Source: Sphingobacterium tenebrionis
Lineage (GTDB): Bacteria; Bacteroidota; Bacteroidia; Sphingobacteriales; Sphingobacteriaceae
Reading direction: 5' to 3'
DNA: 64,000 bases
Assembly (NCBI RefSeq): GCF_037126265.1
Contig: NZ_JAYLLN010000008.1
Location: 1 to 64,000 of the forward strand
Shown here: in pieces, positions 1 through 8,824 of the stretch
How the letters are laid out: each line of letters opens with the position of its first letter
How positions within the stretch are numbered: the stretch's first letter is position 1
Made by a program: the position numbers and the translations under genes
The notes under the pieces: generated by a model
Databases searched by the model: none
What the model was told of the DNA's origin: nothing
What the model saw: only the letters and a program-made list of their open reading frames with translations

Positions 1-75
1 CTACATCGCAAAAGCGGCCTAATCAGAATATTATTTGGAGAAAATTTAATTTATTATTTGGATATATACACAGTT

Positions 76-321
76 CATTGCGAGGAGGTACGACGAAGCA
101 ATCTTTGGACTTTGCTTTGGAATTTGACTTTGGACTATTGTCATCCTGAGCGCAGTCGAAGGATCTGTACGGTTACATACGAACAGATGCTTCGACTACG
201 CTCAGCATGGCATGTGGGAAGATTGCTTCGTTCCTCGCAATGACGCGGAGTTCCTCGCAATGACGCGGAGTTCCTCGCAATGACCCGGAATTCCTCGCAA
301 TGACGCGGAGCTCGCAATGCC
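76..321. repeat. Nested palindromic repeat cluster R1
   Basis: The cluster opens with the outer module (CATTGCGAGG, then CGAAGCAATCTTT). The inner module follows (GTCATCCTGAGCG..GTCGAAGGATC), with its inverted but degenerate copy (CTTCGACTACGCTCAGCATG). The inverted outer module (GATTGCTTCGTTCCTCGCAATGACG) closes it. The closing half is then amplified as four 20-bp units, TTCCTCGCAATGACGCGGAG with a few changes, at 231-310, plus a partial unit. It lies just beyond the 3' end of pgk. Short open frames through it are by-products of the repeat. The 75 bases to its left hold nothing I recognise. Confidence 0.9.
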
Positions 322-345
322 AGAGAGCCCCTCCCAAAAACCTTT

Positions 346-1536
346 CTAATCCATTATCGCCTTCACACCTGGCAAGGTCTTCCCTTCCATATATTCCAAT
401 AAAGCACCACCACCGGTACTTACATAGCTCACATGCTCCGTCATCCCAAATTTCGATATCGCTGCAGCAGAATCACCACCACCGATCAAAGAAAAAGCAC
501 CACGCTCTGTAGCTGCTACAACCGCATTCGCCACAGCACGTGTTCCCTTCTCAAATGTCTCCATCTCAAAAACACCCATTGGACCATTCCACAACAAGGT
601 ATTCGATGCCATAATCACATCAAAGAAATGTTCTGAAGACTCCTTACCAATATCCAATCCTTGTAAATCAGCTGGAATCTCATCGATCGGACCATCATAC
701 ACCTTCGCATCATTCGCAAAACGATCTGCAATCTGCGCATCTGTTGGCAACACCAAATTCACCCCTTTTTCATCCGCTTTCTTCACCAATTCATTCGCCA
801 GATCCAACTTATCCAATTCTACAATGGATTTACCGATCTCACCACCACGAGCCTTGATAAAGGTATAAGCCATACCACCACCAATGATCAAATTATCCAC
901 TTTATCCAACAAGGCTTCGATCAGTTCCAATTTATCGGAAACCTTCGCACCACCCATGATCGCTGTAAACGGACGCTCAGGCTTGTTCATTACCTTCTCC
1001 GCATTATTGATTTCATTGGACATCAGGTATCCAACAAATTTATTTCCTGGAAAATACTCCGCAATAATAGCTGTTGAAGCATGCGCACGGTGCGCAGTTC
1101 CAAAAGCATCATTCACATACACATCCCCAAGTTCAGCTAATTTCTTAGCAAAATCCTTATCTCCTTTTTCCTCTTCCTTATGAAAACGAAGGTTTTCCAA
1201 CAAAAGCACTTCTCCAGGTTTTAATGCTGCAGCTTTTTCCTTTGCCTGCTCCCCAATGCAATCATCAGCAAACTGAACTTCTACACCCAACACTTCCGAT
1301 AGGTGCTTAACAATATGTTTCAAGGAATATTTATCGGTAGGACCTTCTTTTGGTCTACCTAAATGGGACATCAAGATCACAGAACCACCATCCTTTAAGA
1401 TTTTCTTGATGGTCGGCAATGCCCCTTGAATCCTGTTATCATCTGTAATATTAAAGTCGTCATCAAGAGGCACATTGAAGTCTACTCTCACCAATGCTTT
1501 CTTGTCCTTAAAATTCAAATCGTCTACTGTTTTCAT
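346..1536 (-). CDS. pgk: Phosphoglycerate kinase
   Basis: Glycolytic and gluconeogenic enzyme that moves the acyl phosphate of 1,3-bisphosphoglycerate to ADP, giving ATP and 3-phosphoglycerate in the cytoplasm. The 396-residue length is normal for a bacterial PGK. The family signature VDFNVPLD is at residues 18-25, the substrate-binding MSHLGRPK at 56-63, and the glycine-rich nucleotide loop GGGDSAAA near the C terminus. The start ATG opens the PGK-typical N terminus directly. The gene follows sppA on the same strand but is separated from it by a terminator hairpin. Its own candidate promoter (TTTTG, 18 bp, TATCTTTA) overlaps that hairpin. The 3' end runs into repeat cluster R1, and its coding strand is G-rich there. 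Function is certain from the sequence. Confidence 0.97.
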   Translation of the reverse strand: MKTVDDLNFKDKKALVRVDFNVPLDDDFNITDDNRIQGALPTIKKILKDGGSVILMSHLGRPKEGPTDKYSLKHIVKHLSEVLGVEVQFADDCIGEQAKEKAAALKPGEVLLLENLRFHKEEEKGDKDFAKKLAELGDVYVNDAFGTAHRAHASTAIIAEYFPGNKFVGYLMSNEINNAEKVMNKPERPFTAIMGGAKVSDKLELIEALLDKVDNLIIGGGMAYTFIKARGGEIGKSIVELDKLDLANELVKKADEKGVNLVLPTDAQIADRFANDAKVYDGPIDEIPADLQGLDIGKESSEHFFDVIMASNTLLWNGPMGVFEMETFEKGTRAVANAVVAATERGAFSLIGGGDSAAAISKFGMTEHVSYVSTGGGALLEYMEGKTLPGVKAIMD

Positions 1537-1578
1537 GATATTTTTTTATTTCCGGTTGATTTTCGTGTCTAAAGATAT

Positions 1579-1619
1579 AAAAAAGGCGTTGAACCCAAAA
1601 CGATAGTCAACGCCTTTTT
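1579..1619 (-). terminator. Terminator after sppA
   Basis: An inverted repeat, AAAAAGGCGTTGA pairing with TCAACGCCTTTTT around a 14-base loop, ends in T-runs on both strands, so it could work in both directions. It sits directly behind the sppA stop. The loop contains the TTTTG (minus strand) that would be the -33 element of pgk. Confidence 0.85.
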
Positions 1620-1622
1620 AGT

Positions 1623-3392
1623 TTAATATATTTCTACCAAATAAGGTATTCGTGCCTGTATTCCAGACCGCTTCGTAATTTTTTTAATTTCCGTGAGGTA
1701 TTTCACATAATCACCCATCTCATCCTCCAGCATCCACATCTTGATTTTTTCTTTGGAGGTGGATAATAGATTGGCAAATGGTTCTTTCGCTCGAGGGTAT
1801 TCGGAAACACGGTAATTATCCAGTTTCGCCTTTTTTGCAGCGGCTTCAATAGCCTCATCCAACCCAGCTACGCGGTCCACCAGCTTTAACTTAACTGCCT
1901 GTTCCCCAGTCCATACACGTCCCTGCCCGATACTATCCACATAGGCAACATCTATTTTACGACCATCAGCCACACGTTTCATAAAAACCTGATAGATCTT
2001 GTTCACCCCACCTTGAATGATACTTTTTTCCTCTTCCGTTAGTGGTCTATCCATATCGACATCCATATCTGCGAATTTAGCTGTCTTCACCGCATCAAAA
2101 TGGATCCCTAATTTATCATTGAACAGCTTCTGCATATTCGGGATCATTCCGAACACCCCAATAGAGCCAGTCAAAGTCGTCGGATCAGCAAAAATAGAAT
2201 CTGCTGCTGCTGAAATATAATACCCTCCCGATGCGGCATAATCACCCATGGAAACAATCACAGGTTTTACCTTTTTGGTCAGATCCACTTCGCGCCAGAT
2301 ATTTTCTGATGCCAATGCCGAACCACCTGGTGAATTTACCCGCAAAACGATCGCTTTAACCCGATCATCCGTGCGGAGATCCCGAAGTTCTCGAGATATT
2401 TTATCTCCCCCAATCTGACCTTCCATCCCTTCGCCATCTACAATCTCGCCATAAGCATACAATACCGCCACACGGCTAGCACCTGCTTCGCCTGCATCAG
2501 CTTTATTATTATAATCCAAGATCGAGACATAAGGAACATCCTTTTTCGCATCGATCCCTAATTTTCCACGCAATTTTGCCAAGACCTCATCTTTATATAA
2601 CAGACCATTAACAAAACCATATTTCTTGGCATCCTCCGGTTCACGGATCAGATATCCGTCAGCAATATGCTTCAAGCTATCCACGGTGATCTTTTTGCTG
2701 TTGGAGATGTCCTGTAAAAAGGTATTATAGATACTTCCTAAGTAGGAATTCACCTGTTCTTTATTCGCTTCGCTCATACTGTTCATCATAAAAGGTTCCA
2801 CCGCACTTTTATAAGTTCCCACCTTCAGGATCTGCATATCTACACCCAGCTTTTCCATGGCTTCCTTAAAGAACATCACCGAAGTCGCTAGCCCGCGAAA
2901 ATCCAAACTTCCTTGCGGATTTAGGTAGATTTCATCGGCTACACTGTTCATGTAATATCCTTTTTGGCTCATTACATCACTGAACGCGAGTACAAATTTT
3001 CCTGATTCTTTAAAATCTACAATGGCTTCTCGAATGGCTTTAGCAGTAGGAAACCCCGCATTAACGCCTGCAACATTCAAATAAATCCCTTTGATATTTG
3101 CATCTTCTTTAGCGGCTTTGATCCTGGAAAGGATATCATTCAAGCCAATGCTGCGCGTACCGGAATAACCAGGAACATCCAGCCCCTCGAAAGGATTGGG
3201 CTCCGTTTTTTCGGTTATGGTATGATCCAGATTGATCATGAGCACGGCATTGCTCGGGGTAATAGTTTCTGATTTTGTGCCAACAGAACTCACCATGGCG
3301 CCAATTATTCCAATAACGATAAAAAATAAAATAATGGAACTAATAATAATACCGGTGATCGTGGCTAATACATACTTAAAAAATGATCTCAT
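1623..3392 (-). CDS. sppA: Signal peptide peptidase SppA, 67K type
   Basis: Inner-membrane serine protease that cleaves remnant signal peptides. The 589-residue length is that of the tandem two-domain (67K) form found in E. coli. One N-terminal membrane anchor spans about residues 8-35. The two S49 domains follow: the general-base lysine lies in VGTYKSAVEPF (K195) of the first, and the nucleophile in MGDYAASGGYY (S388) of the second, matching the E. coli K209/S409 dyad by context. It is divergent from folK across 75 bp and followed by its own terminator before pgk, so it is probably monocistronic. Nothing unusual is seen in the protein. Confidence 0.95.
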   Translation of the reverse strand: MRSFFKYVLATITGIIISSIILFFIVIGIIGAMVSSVGTKSETITPSNAVLMINLDHTITEKTEPNPFEGLDVPGYSGTRSIGLNDILSRIKAAKEDANIKGIYLNVAGVNAGFPTAKAIREAIVDFKESGKFVLAFSDVMSQKGYYMNSVADEIYLNPQGSLDFRGLATSVMFFKEAMEKLGVDMQILKVGTYKSAVEPFMMNSMSEANKEQVNSYLGSIYNTFLQDISNSKKITVDSLKHIADGYLIREPEDAKKYGFVNGLLYKDEVLAKLRGKLGIDAKKDVPYVSILDYNNKADAGEAGASRVAVLYAYGEIVDGEGMEGQIGGDKISRELRDLRTDDRVKAIVLRVNSPGGSALASENIWREVDLTKKVKPVIVSMGDYAASGGYYISAAADSIFADPTTLTGSIGVFGMIPNMQKLFNDKLGIHFDAVKTAKFADMDVDMDRPLTEEEKSIIQGGVNKIYQVFMKRVADGRKIDVAYVDSIGQGRVWTGEQAVKLKLVDRVAGLDEAIEAAAKKAKLDNYRVSEYPRAKEPFANLLSTSKEKIKMWMLEDEMGDYVKYLTEIKKITKRSGIQARIPYLVEIY

Positions 3393-3467
3393 ACATGTTA
3401 TGCTTTAGCGTCAGTAAAAATAAGTTATTATTCCAACTTTCCTAATAACTATTCCTATATTAAACGC

Positions 3468-3962
3468 ATGAATCGAGTATACATTTTGTTGGGTGCAAAC
3501 ATAGGTGATCCTTGGCAGCAACTGGCTGCTGCAAGGCTGGAAATTGAGGAACGTATCGGTAGCATTGAACTTCAATCCAGCATTTATGAATCGGAGGCCT
3601 GGGGAGTAACTGATCAGCCTGTATTTTTAAATCAGGTATTAGCCGTATCCACTGCGTATTCGGCCATGGAATGTTTGGACATCGCCTTGGACATTGAGCG
3701 TGACCTAGGTCGGGTTCGCTTAAAAAAATGGGGCTCACGTGTAATTGACATCGATTTACTCTATTTCAACGAGGAAATAATTAATACGGAAAGACTGAAA
3801 TTACCACATCCCTATATCCAAGAACGCAATTTTACCCTGGTGCCTTTGGTCGAAATTTCTCCACAATATCTTCATCCGGTTTTAAAGAAAATAAACAAAA
3901 CCTTATTATTGGAGTCTAAAGACACATTAACAGTTAAAAAACACATTCATGAACACCTATAA
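3468..3962 (+). CDS. folK: HPPK, folate biosynthesis pyrophosphokinase
   Basis: Transfers pyrophosphate from ATP to 6-hydroxymethyl-7,8-dihydropterin, the step before dihydropteroate synthase. The protein has 164 residues, the usual size. The HPPK signature KWGSRVIDIDLL is at 87-98 with the two magnesium-binding aspartates D94 and D96. The N-terminal LLGANIGDP and the FLNQV segment that meets the pterin are also present. The last 14 bases overlap the start of the downstream HPt gene in another frame, so the two are translationally linked. No folB or folP is nearby; it stands as a scattered folate gene. Confidence 0.95.
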   Translation: MNRVYILLGANIGDPWQQLAAARLEIEERIGSIELQSSIYESEAWGVTDQPVFLNQVLAVSTAYSAMECLDIALDIERDLGRVRLKKWGSRVIDIDLLYFNEEIINTERLKLPHPYIQERNFTLVPLVEISPQYLHPVLKKINKTLLLESKDTLTVKKHIHEHL

Positions 3963-4305
3963 TATTATCGACGCTGATATTATTCAAAGCAATATGATGA
4001 ATAATACAGAAGTGATAAAACAAATGATTTCCATGTTTTTGGGACAGGGTAAGGAGGATTTTAAGGCTCTTCAAAAGCTGGTGGAAAACAAGGATTTCGC
4101 GGGAATCAAATCCAAAGCCCATCATATCAAACCGACCATGGAATACATTGGCGCAAGCAGTCTAAGATACCAGTTCCAGGAATTGGAAAACTTGGTGACA
4201 TCAGGCGCGGCTTACACTGCCTTGAAAAGCCATTTCACGATTATGGAAAGAGACTTCAAGGAAGCCATGGAGGAGCTCGAAGATTATGCCTCTACCCTTT
4301 CCTGA
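3949..4305 (+). CDS. Histidine phosphotransfer (HPt) protein
   Basis: A 118-residue all-helical protein consisting of a single HPt domain, the relay between the receiver of a hybrid kinase and a final response regulator. The phosphoacceptor is inferred as H58 in the segment KAHHIKPTMEYIGA. The family consensus is AHxLKGxxxxxG, and here a proline (P62) stands where glycine is usual. It starts inside the end of folK, and its last 22 bases overlap the end of pssA on the opposite strand. No kinase is adjacent. The hybrid kinase about 20 kb away and the NarL-type regulator about 55 kb away are possible partners, by inference only. Confidence 0.8.
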   Translation: MNTYNIIDADIIQSNMMNNTEVIKQMISMFLGQGKEDFKALQKLVENKDFAGIKSKAHHIKPTMEYIGASSLRYQFQELENLVTSGAAYTALKSHFTIMERDFKEAMEELEDYASTLS

Positions 4306-4976
4306 TTTTTCTCCGACGAAAAATGGATAAAGGAAAAGAGGATATAGATCAACAACACTAACGGTAAGGCCAGAAAACTTAACCAAACCAATAATAGCAC
4401 ACTAACGATCAGAAATAGGTATTTGTATTTGTTCACAGACCATTTCAAGCTATTCAGTTTCATCGAGAACAATTTAATTTCAGATACCAAAAGTAGGCTG
4501 GATACGATCGCTATGCCTATCAATAGGTAAGCGTTGTTCAGTATTTGGTATTGTTGGGCAATAAAGGGAAGGGAGATGATCACAAAGGTGTTCATTGGGG
4601 TGTTCACGCCTATGAAATCGGTCGTTTGGCGGGTATCAATATTAAATTTCGCCAGGCGTAAAGCTGAGAAAACTGTAATAATAAAGCCAATATAGGGCAG
4701 GTATTCTTGATCTGTAGCGTTTTTCAACATCATATACATAATCACCCCCGGTACAAACCCGAAACTGATCACATCTGCCAAAGAGTCCAGTTCCTTTCCT
4801 ATCAGCGATTTTACATGGAGTGCGCGAGCCACCATACCATCGAAAAAATCAAATATCCCAGATGCCAATACGCAATAAAAAGCATAATTAAATTCTCCTT
4901 TCAGAACGAACAGCACAGCAATGCATCCGGAGAATAAATTGAGGGACGTTATGGTATTGGGGATATATTTCTTCAT
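4284..4976 (-). CDS. pssA: CDP-diacylglycerol-serine O-phosphatidyltransferase
   Basis: Membrane enzyme that makes phosphatidylserine, the precursor of phosphatidylethanolamine, from CDP-diacylglycerol and serine. The CDP-alcohol phosphatidyltransferase motif is complete: D46-G47, A50-R51, G60, D64 and D68, with the exact spacing of the family. Several hydrophobic helices follow. I start it at the ATG giving MKKYIPNTIT (230 residues). The reading frame extends nine codons further, but those codons lie in the rho terminator hairpin. The gene follows rho on the same strand and overlaps the HPt gene tail to tail by 22 bp. No psd gene is visible nearby. Confidence 0.93.
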   Translation of the reverse strand: MKKYIPNTITSLNLFSGCIAVLFVLKGEFNYAFYCVLASGIFDFFDGMVARALHVKSLIGKELDSLADVISFGFVPGVIMYMMLKNATDQEYLPYIGFIITVFSALRLAKFNIDTRQTTDFIGVNTPMNTFVIISLPFIAQQYQILNNAYLLIGIAIVSSLLLVSEIKLFSMKLNSLKWSVNKYKYLFLIVSVLLLVWLSFLALPLVLLIYILFSFIHFSSEKNQERVEA

Positions 4977-4979
4977 AAA

Positions 4980-5015
4980 TAAAAAAAGCCATCTTTGTAA
5001 CAAAGATGGCTTAAA
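4980..5015 (-). terminator. Terminator of rho
   Basis: A perfect 12-bp inverted repeat, AAGCCATCTTTG / CAAAGATGGCTT with a 3-base loop, is followed on the minus strand by a run of T. It lies 23 bp behind the rho stop and abuts the pssA start, so it separates the two genes and argues against the longer pssA start. Confidence 0.88.
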
Positions 5016-5037
5016 AATATCAATTTCTCATGGTTTT

Positions 5038-6537
5038 TTAACCATTCATACTAATTAAAAATTCGGAATTCGATTTGGTACCACGCATTTGGGTCAATAA
5101 AAACTCCATAGCTTCCTGAGAATTCATATCCGCTAAGTGGTTTCTCAATACCCATAGACGTTGTAGTTCCTCACGGTCAACCAATAAGTCATCACGTCTT
5201 GTACTAGATGCTGTAAGATCGATCGCTGGGAAGATACGTTTATTGGATAATTTACGATCCAATTGAAGTTCCATGTTACCTGTACCTTTAAATTCTTCAA
5301 AGATAACCTCATCCATTTTAGAACCAGTTTCTGTCAATGCGGTAGCTAAGATCGTCAATGAACCACCGTTCTCAATGTTACGGGCAGCACCGAAGAAACG
5401 TTTTGGTTTGTGGAGCGCGTTAGCATCCACACCACCTGATAGGATTTTTCCTGATGCAGGAGCCACAGTATTGTATGCGCGGGCAAGGCGGGTGATGGAA
5501 TCCAATAGGATAACCACATCATGTCCACACTCGACCATACGTTTAGCTTTTTCCAATACGATGTTAGCAATCTTTACATGGCGATCTGCCGGTTCATCAA
5601 AAGTTGATGAAACCACTTCCGCACGTACGCTGCGCGCCATATCGGTTACCTCTTCCGGACGCTCATCGATCAAAAGGATAATCAAATAAACTTCTGGGTG
5701 GTTCTTAGCAATGGCATTTGCCACTTCCTTCAACAAGTTGGTTTTACCTGTTTTCGGTTGTGCTACGATCAATCCACGCTGACCTTTACCGATCGGTGTG
5801 AAAAGATCCATGATACGGGTAGAATAATTGCCTGGACCTAAATCCAAATTCAATTTTTCATCCGGGAAAAGTGGTGTTAAGTAATCAAACGGTACACGAT
5901 CGCGAACTTCGGCCGGATCTTGACCATTGATTGCTTCTACACGTACCAATGGGAAATATTTCTCGCCTTCTTTCGGCGGACGGATACACCCACGTACATT
6001 ATCTCCAGTTTTCAATCCGAATAATTTGATCTGCGACTGGGAAACATAGATATCGTCTGGTGAAGTCAGGTAGTTATAATCAGAAGATCTTAGGAAACCA
6101 TATCCATCAGCCATGATTTCCAATACACCTTCATTAACAATGACATTGTCGAAGTCTGTAGGGTTTGCTGCTGGTTTTTGTGTTTGTTCCGGAACTGATG
6201 GCTTCTGAGGTTCAGCTGGTTCTTTTTCGGAAGGTGTAGTTGGGAATTCGATCTTCGGTTGATCTTCTTCAGGTGATTTCTTACGACCTACGGCTACTGG
6301 TTCAGCCGTCTTTACCGTGCGCATTCGCTTTCTAGGTCTTTCACCACTTGCGTCCACATCCGCATCTTCATGAACAGGTGCTTCTTCAGCTGTTCCTTTT
6401 TGTGCCTCTTGGGCTATTACACTAATACGATCAATCAATTCTTGCTTCCTAAGCTTTTCAGCATCGGCAATACCAAGAACTTTAGCGATCTCGCGCAATT
6501 CAGACACGAGTTTCGTATTCAATTCATTAATATCCAT
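5038..6537 (-). CDS. rho: Transcription termination factor Rho
   Basis: Hexameric RNA-dependent ATPase that ends transcription of untranslated RNA. With 499 residues it is longer than E. coli Rho (419). A Rho_N helical domain (1-45) is followed by a charged, proline-rich, probably disordered insert (about 46-128). The cold-shock-like RNA-binding domain (about 136-205) and the RecA-like ATPase core come next. Walker A is AQPKTGKT (259-266) and Walker B is VVILLD (341-346). Such N-terminal insertions are common in Bacteroidota Rho. A structured leader of about 140 nt precedes the start, and a strong hairpin follows the stop. Confidence 0.97.
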   Translation of the reverse strand: MDINELNTKLVSELREIAKVLGIADAEKLRKQELIDRISVIAQEAQKGTAEEAPVHEDADVDASGERPRKRMRTVKTAEPVAVGRKKSPEEDQPKIEFPTTPSEKEPAEPQKPSVPEQTQKPAANPTDFDNVIVNEGVLEIMADGYGFLRSSDYNYLTSPDDIYVSQSQIKLFGLKTGDNVRGCIRPPKEGEKYFPLVRVEAINGQDPAEVRDRVPFDYLTPLFPDEKLNLDLGPGNYSTRIMDLFTPIGKGQRGLIVAQPKTGKTNLLKEVANAIAKNHPEVYLIILLIDERPEEVTDMARSVRAEVVSSTFDEPADRHVKIANIVLEKAKRMVECGHDVVILLDSITRLARAYNTVAPASGKILSGGVDANALHKPKRFFGAARNIENGGSLTILATALTETGSKMDEVIFEEFKGTGNMELQLDRKLSNKRIFPAIDLTASSTRRDDLLVDREELQRLWVLRNHLADMNSQEAMEFLLTQMRGTKSNSEFLISMNG

Positions 6538-6685
6538 TAATTTATTCTATGATTTATAGGATTTTTATTTTTATTGAAATTTATCTTTCAGGACTTCGCT
6601 ATTCTAAGACTTGAAGTCAGGTAACTGACGATCCTTTAAGTGATTTTCCTTTTACCCTGATGAAAGACAATTTTTAGAACCGCCA
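6538..6685 (-). promoter_or_regulatory. Structured rho leader with competing hairpins
   Basis: From the predicted start near 6680 the leader is about 140 nt and has no convincing coding frame. It holds short perfect inverted repeats that share bases. GACTTC (6592-6597) pairs with GAAGTC (6613-6618). GACTTGAAGTC (6608-6618) folds on itself. GTCAG (6616-6620) pairs with CTGAC (6625-6629). An outer pair, CTTTCA (6585-6590) with TGAAAG (6661-6666), could close the structure. These pairings exclude one another, as in an attenuator. Autoregulation of rho is known in other bacteria; a role here is inference. Confidence 0.5.
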
Positions 6686-6717
6686 CAAAGTAAAAAAGAT
6701 AAAATGTAAATTCAAAA
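6686..6717 (-). promoter_or_regulatory. Predicted rho promoter
   Basis: Read on the minus strand, TTTTG is followed after about 19-20 bp by TTACTTTG, one change from the Bacteroidota -7 consensus TAnnTTTG. The start would fall near 6680. Confidence 0.6.
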
Positions 6718-6798
6718 GAAAAATAGGTTTTTTTTCCCACTTTTACCAATTTCTAATACAAATTCATTTAGTAAAATGTTTTAGCATCCGTTAAATTT

Positions 6799-6830
6799 TT
6801 GAGAAAAATCAAAAATTAATTCTTTATTTG
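6799..6830 (+). promoter_or_regulatory. Predicted promoter of the sugar transporter
   Basis: TTG at 6799-6801 is followed after 21 bp by TTTATTTG, one mismatch to TAnnTTTG. The start ATG lies about 28 bases past the expected transcription start. Between this and the rho promoter the DNA is AT-rich and holds nothing else that I can name. Confidence 0.5.
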
Positions 6831-6863
6831 TAGGTAGATAATCATAAATCAACGCTATTTGAT

Positions 6864-8579
6864 ATGAATAACCAACAAACAAACACCAATTACCCAGCAC
6901 TATACACCCTCATTGTGGTGTTCTTTTTTTGGGGCTTTATAGCCGCCGGAAATAGTGTTTTCATCCCCTTTTGTAAAAATTATTTCCACCTCGATCAGTT
7001 TCAATCCCAATTGATCGACTTTGCCTTTTATACGGCTTATTATATAGGTGCCTTGCTCCTATTTATCTTCGGTACGATCTCCGGAAAGGACCTTGTCGGA
7101 AAATGGGGCTATAAACGGAGTATCGTTTATGGGTTGCTGTTCTCGGCTTTGGGCGCAGCGGCCATGATCGTGGCTGTGGAGGTCAATGTATATGTGGGAA
7201 TGTTGATCGGTTTGTTTATTGTAGCCTTAGGTTTTTCCCTTCAGCAAACGGCTGCAAACCCATTTGCCGTTCTGTTGGGTGATCCTAAAACGGGAGCTTC
7301 CCGGGTGAACCTTGGTGGTGGTATCAATTCTCTCGGTACTACAATCGGTCCCTTGATCATAGGTTTTGCATTATTTGGCACCTTTGAGACGGTTTCAGAC
7401 AGCCAGATCGCCAGCTTACCCTTGAATAAAGTGGTATATCTATACGTGGGAGTAGGACTATTGTTCATATTAGCTGCTGGCCTATTCCATTTCTCCAAGA
7501 AAGTACCTGCAGGATATAACCTGGAACCGATGGAAGCCGCCAATAAGGCGAGAACAACGCTGGTTATCATGACCATTCTGTTGTTATGTGCGTTCATTCC
7601 TGTATTCACCAGTTATAATTCAGCAGAAGCGCTGCAGATCGAGAACCTAAAGGAAGTGGTGAAAACCAGCCGGGATGCAGGCCCAGCTTTTGAATTGGAA
7701 ATGCTATCACATTCCTTGGAACTGAAACGCATGTTCTGGTTATTAGGAGCCCTATTGGTCGTGGTTGTGGGCTTATTGTTCGCCTATGGTAGTGCTAAGA
7801 AAAACCCGGCCGGATGGGGTGCCATGAAATACCCACAATTGGTATTGGGGATGTTGGCATTGTTTGTCTACGTAGGTATCGAAGTGGCTATCGGAAGTAA
7901 TCTAGGGGAATTATTGACTTTGGAAGAATTCGGAAGTCTGCAATCTTCACAGATCACGCCTTATGTATCGATGTATTGGGGCGGAATGATGATCGGCCGT
8001 TGGGCTGGTGCGATTTCTGCATTCAACCTGACAAAATCCAAAAAACAAATGCTGACCATTATTGTCCCTCTTATCGCATTTAGCGTCATTATTGGTGTAA
8101 ATGCCTTAGCAGGGTTTGATATGTCGGTATTATATTATTATATCGTTTGTGTCGCTATTCAGATCGTTGCCTTCCTGATCAGTAAGGAAAAACCGGTACG
8201 TACCTTGATTATTTTTGGAACATTCGGTCTTGTGGCGATGGTGGTTGGATTGATGACTTCAGGTACGATTGCCATCTATTCATTCCTTGCAGGTGGATTG
8301 GCTTGTTCCATTATGTGGGGATCGATTTTCAGTCTGTCCATTCAGGGATTGGGAAAATATACCGAACAGGGATCCGCATTCTTGGTGATGATGATTTTAG
8401 GTGGAGGTATCATTCCTCCTATCCAAGGAAAACTTTCCGATATCATTGGTATCCACAACTCTTATATTATTCCGGTTATTGGATTTGCCTATATTATCCT
8501 GTTTGCGATCTTGGTTAAAAACTTCTTGACCAAGCAAGGGATAAATATGGATGAGATTGAAGCAGAAGCTGGGCATTAA
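6864..8579 (+). CDS. FucP/GluP-type sugar:H+ symporter (MFS)
   Basis: Inner-membrane major-facilitator transporter of the fucose/glucose-galactose/GlcNAc symporter group. The N terminus has the family pattern FFFWGFIAAGNSVFIPF, and about twelve or more hydrophobic helices follow. It has 571 residues against roughly 410-440 for E. coli FucP. The excess includes a hydrophilic segment near residues 250-290 (rich in E, K and S) and a longer second half. The sugar cannot be read from the sequence. The BadF-type kinase directly downstream suggests an amino sugar such as GlcNAc or MurNAc, by inference. A hairpin separates the two genes, so they are probably separate transcripts. Confidence 0.8.
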   Translation: MNNQQTNTNYPALYTLIVVFFFWGFIAAGNSVFIPFCKNYFHLDQFQSQLIDFAFYTAYYIGALLLFIFGTISGKDLVGKWGYKRSIVYGLLFSALGAAAMIVAVEVNVYVGMLIGLFIVALGFSLQQTAANPFAVLLGDPKTGASRVNLGGGINSLGTTIGPLIIGFALFGTFETVSDSQIASLPLNKVVYLYVGVGLLFILAAGLFHFSKKVPAGYNLEPMEAANKARTTLVIMTILLLCAFIPVFTSYNSAEALQIENLKEVVKTSRDAGPAFELEMLSHSLELKRMFWLLGALLVVVVGLLFAYGSAKKNPAGWGAMKYPQLVLGMLALFVYVGIEVAIGSNLGELLTLEEFGSLQSSQITPYVSMYWGGMMIGRWAGAISAFNLTKSKKQMLTIIVPLIAFSVIIGVNALAGFDMSVLYYYIVCVAIQIVAFLISKEKPVRTLIIFGTFGLVAMVVGLMTSGTIAIYSFLAGGLACSIMWGSIFSLSIQGLGKYTEQGSAFLVMMILGGGIIPPIQGKLSDIIGIHNSYIIPVIGFAYIILFAILVKNFLTKQGINMDEIEAEAGH

Positions 8580-8634
8580 TCGCCCATCTAATTGTAAAAT
8601 ATACACTAAGTAAATATTAATTTTACACTTTGTT

Positions 8635-8672
8635 AATAAGCTCATAATCAAAAAATTATGAGCTTATTGCTT
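8635..8672 (+). terminator. Hairpin after the sugar transporter
   Basis: A perfect 14-bp inverted repeat, AATAAGCTCATAAT / ATTATGAGCTTATT around CAAAAA. The T-run after it is weak on the + strand, so termination is likely but not certain. The remaining 150 bp before the kinase are AT-rich, with no clear promoter beyond a GTATTTTG near 8752. Confidence 0.65.
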
Positions 8673-8824
8673 AAAATCAGCAGTCAAAGGGCTTCAAAAT
8701 TTTTGATTATATCCAATAAAAATTCTTATTTTTAGTAATAAATCCCGTATTTTGGGAACAATACAGTAAAAATTACCATTGTAAAACGTAAAAACAAGTT
8801 ACTTAATTTTAAAACTATTAAATA

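Noticed and set aside
58..243. Open frame of 61 codons in R1, and similar frames in R2, R3, R5, R6 and R7
   Set aside because: They run through palindromic repeat modules, change with ladder length and match no protein pattern.
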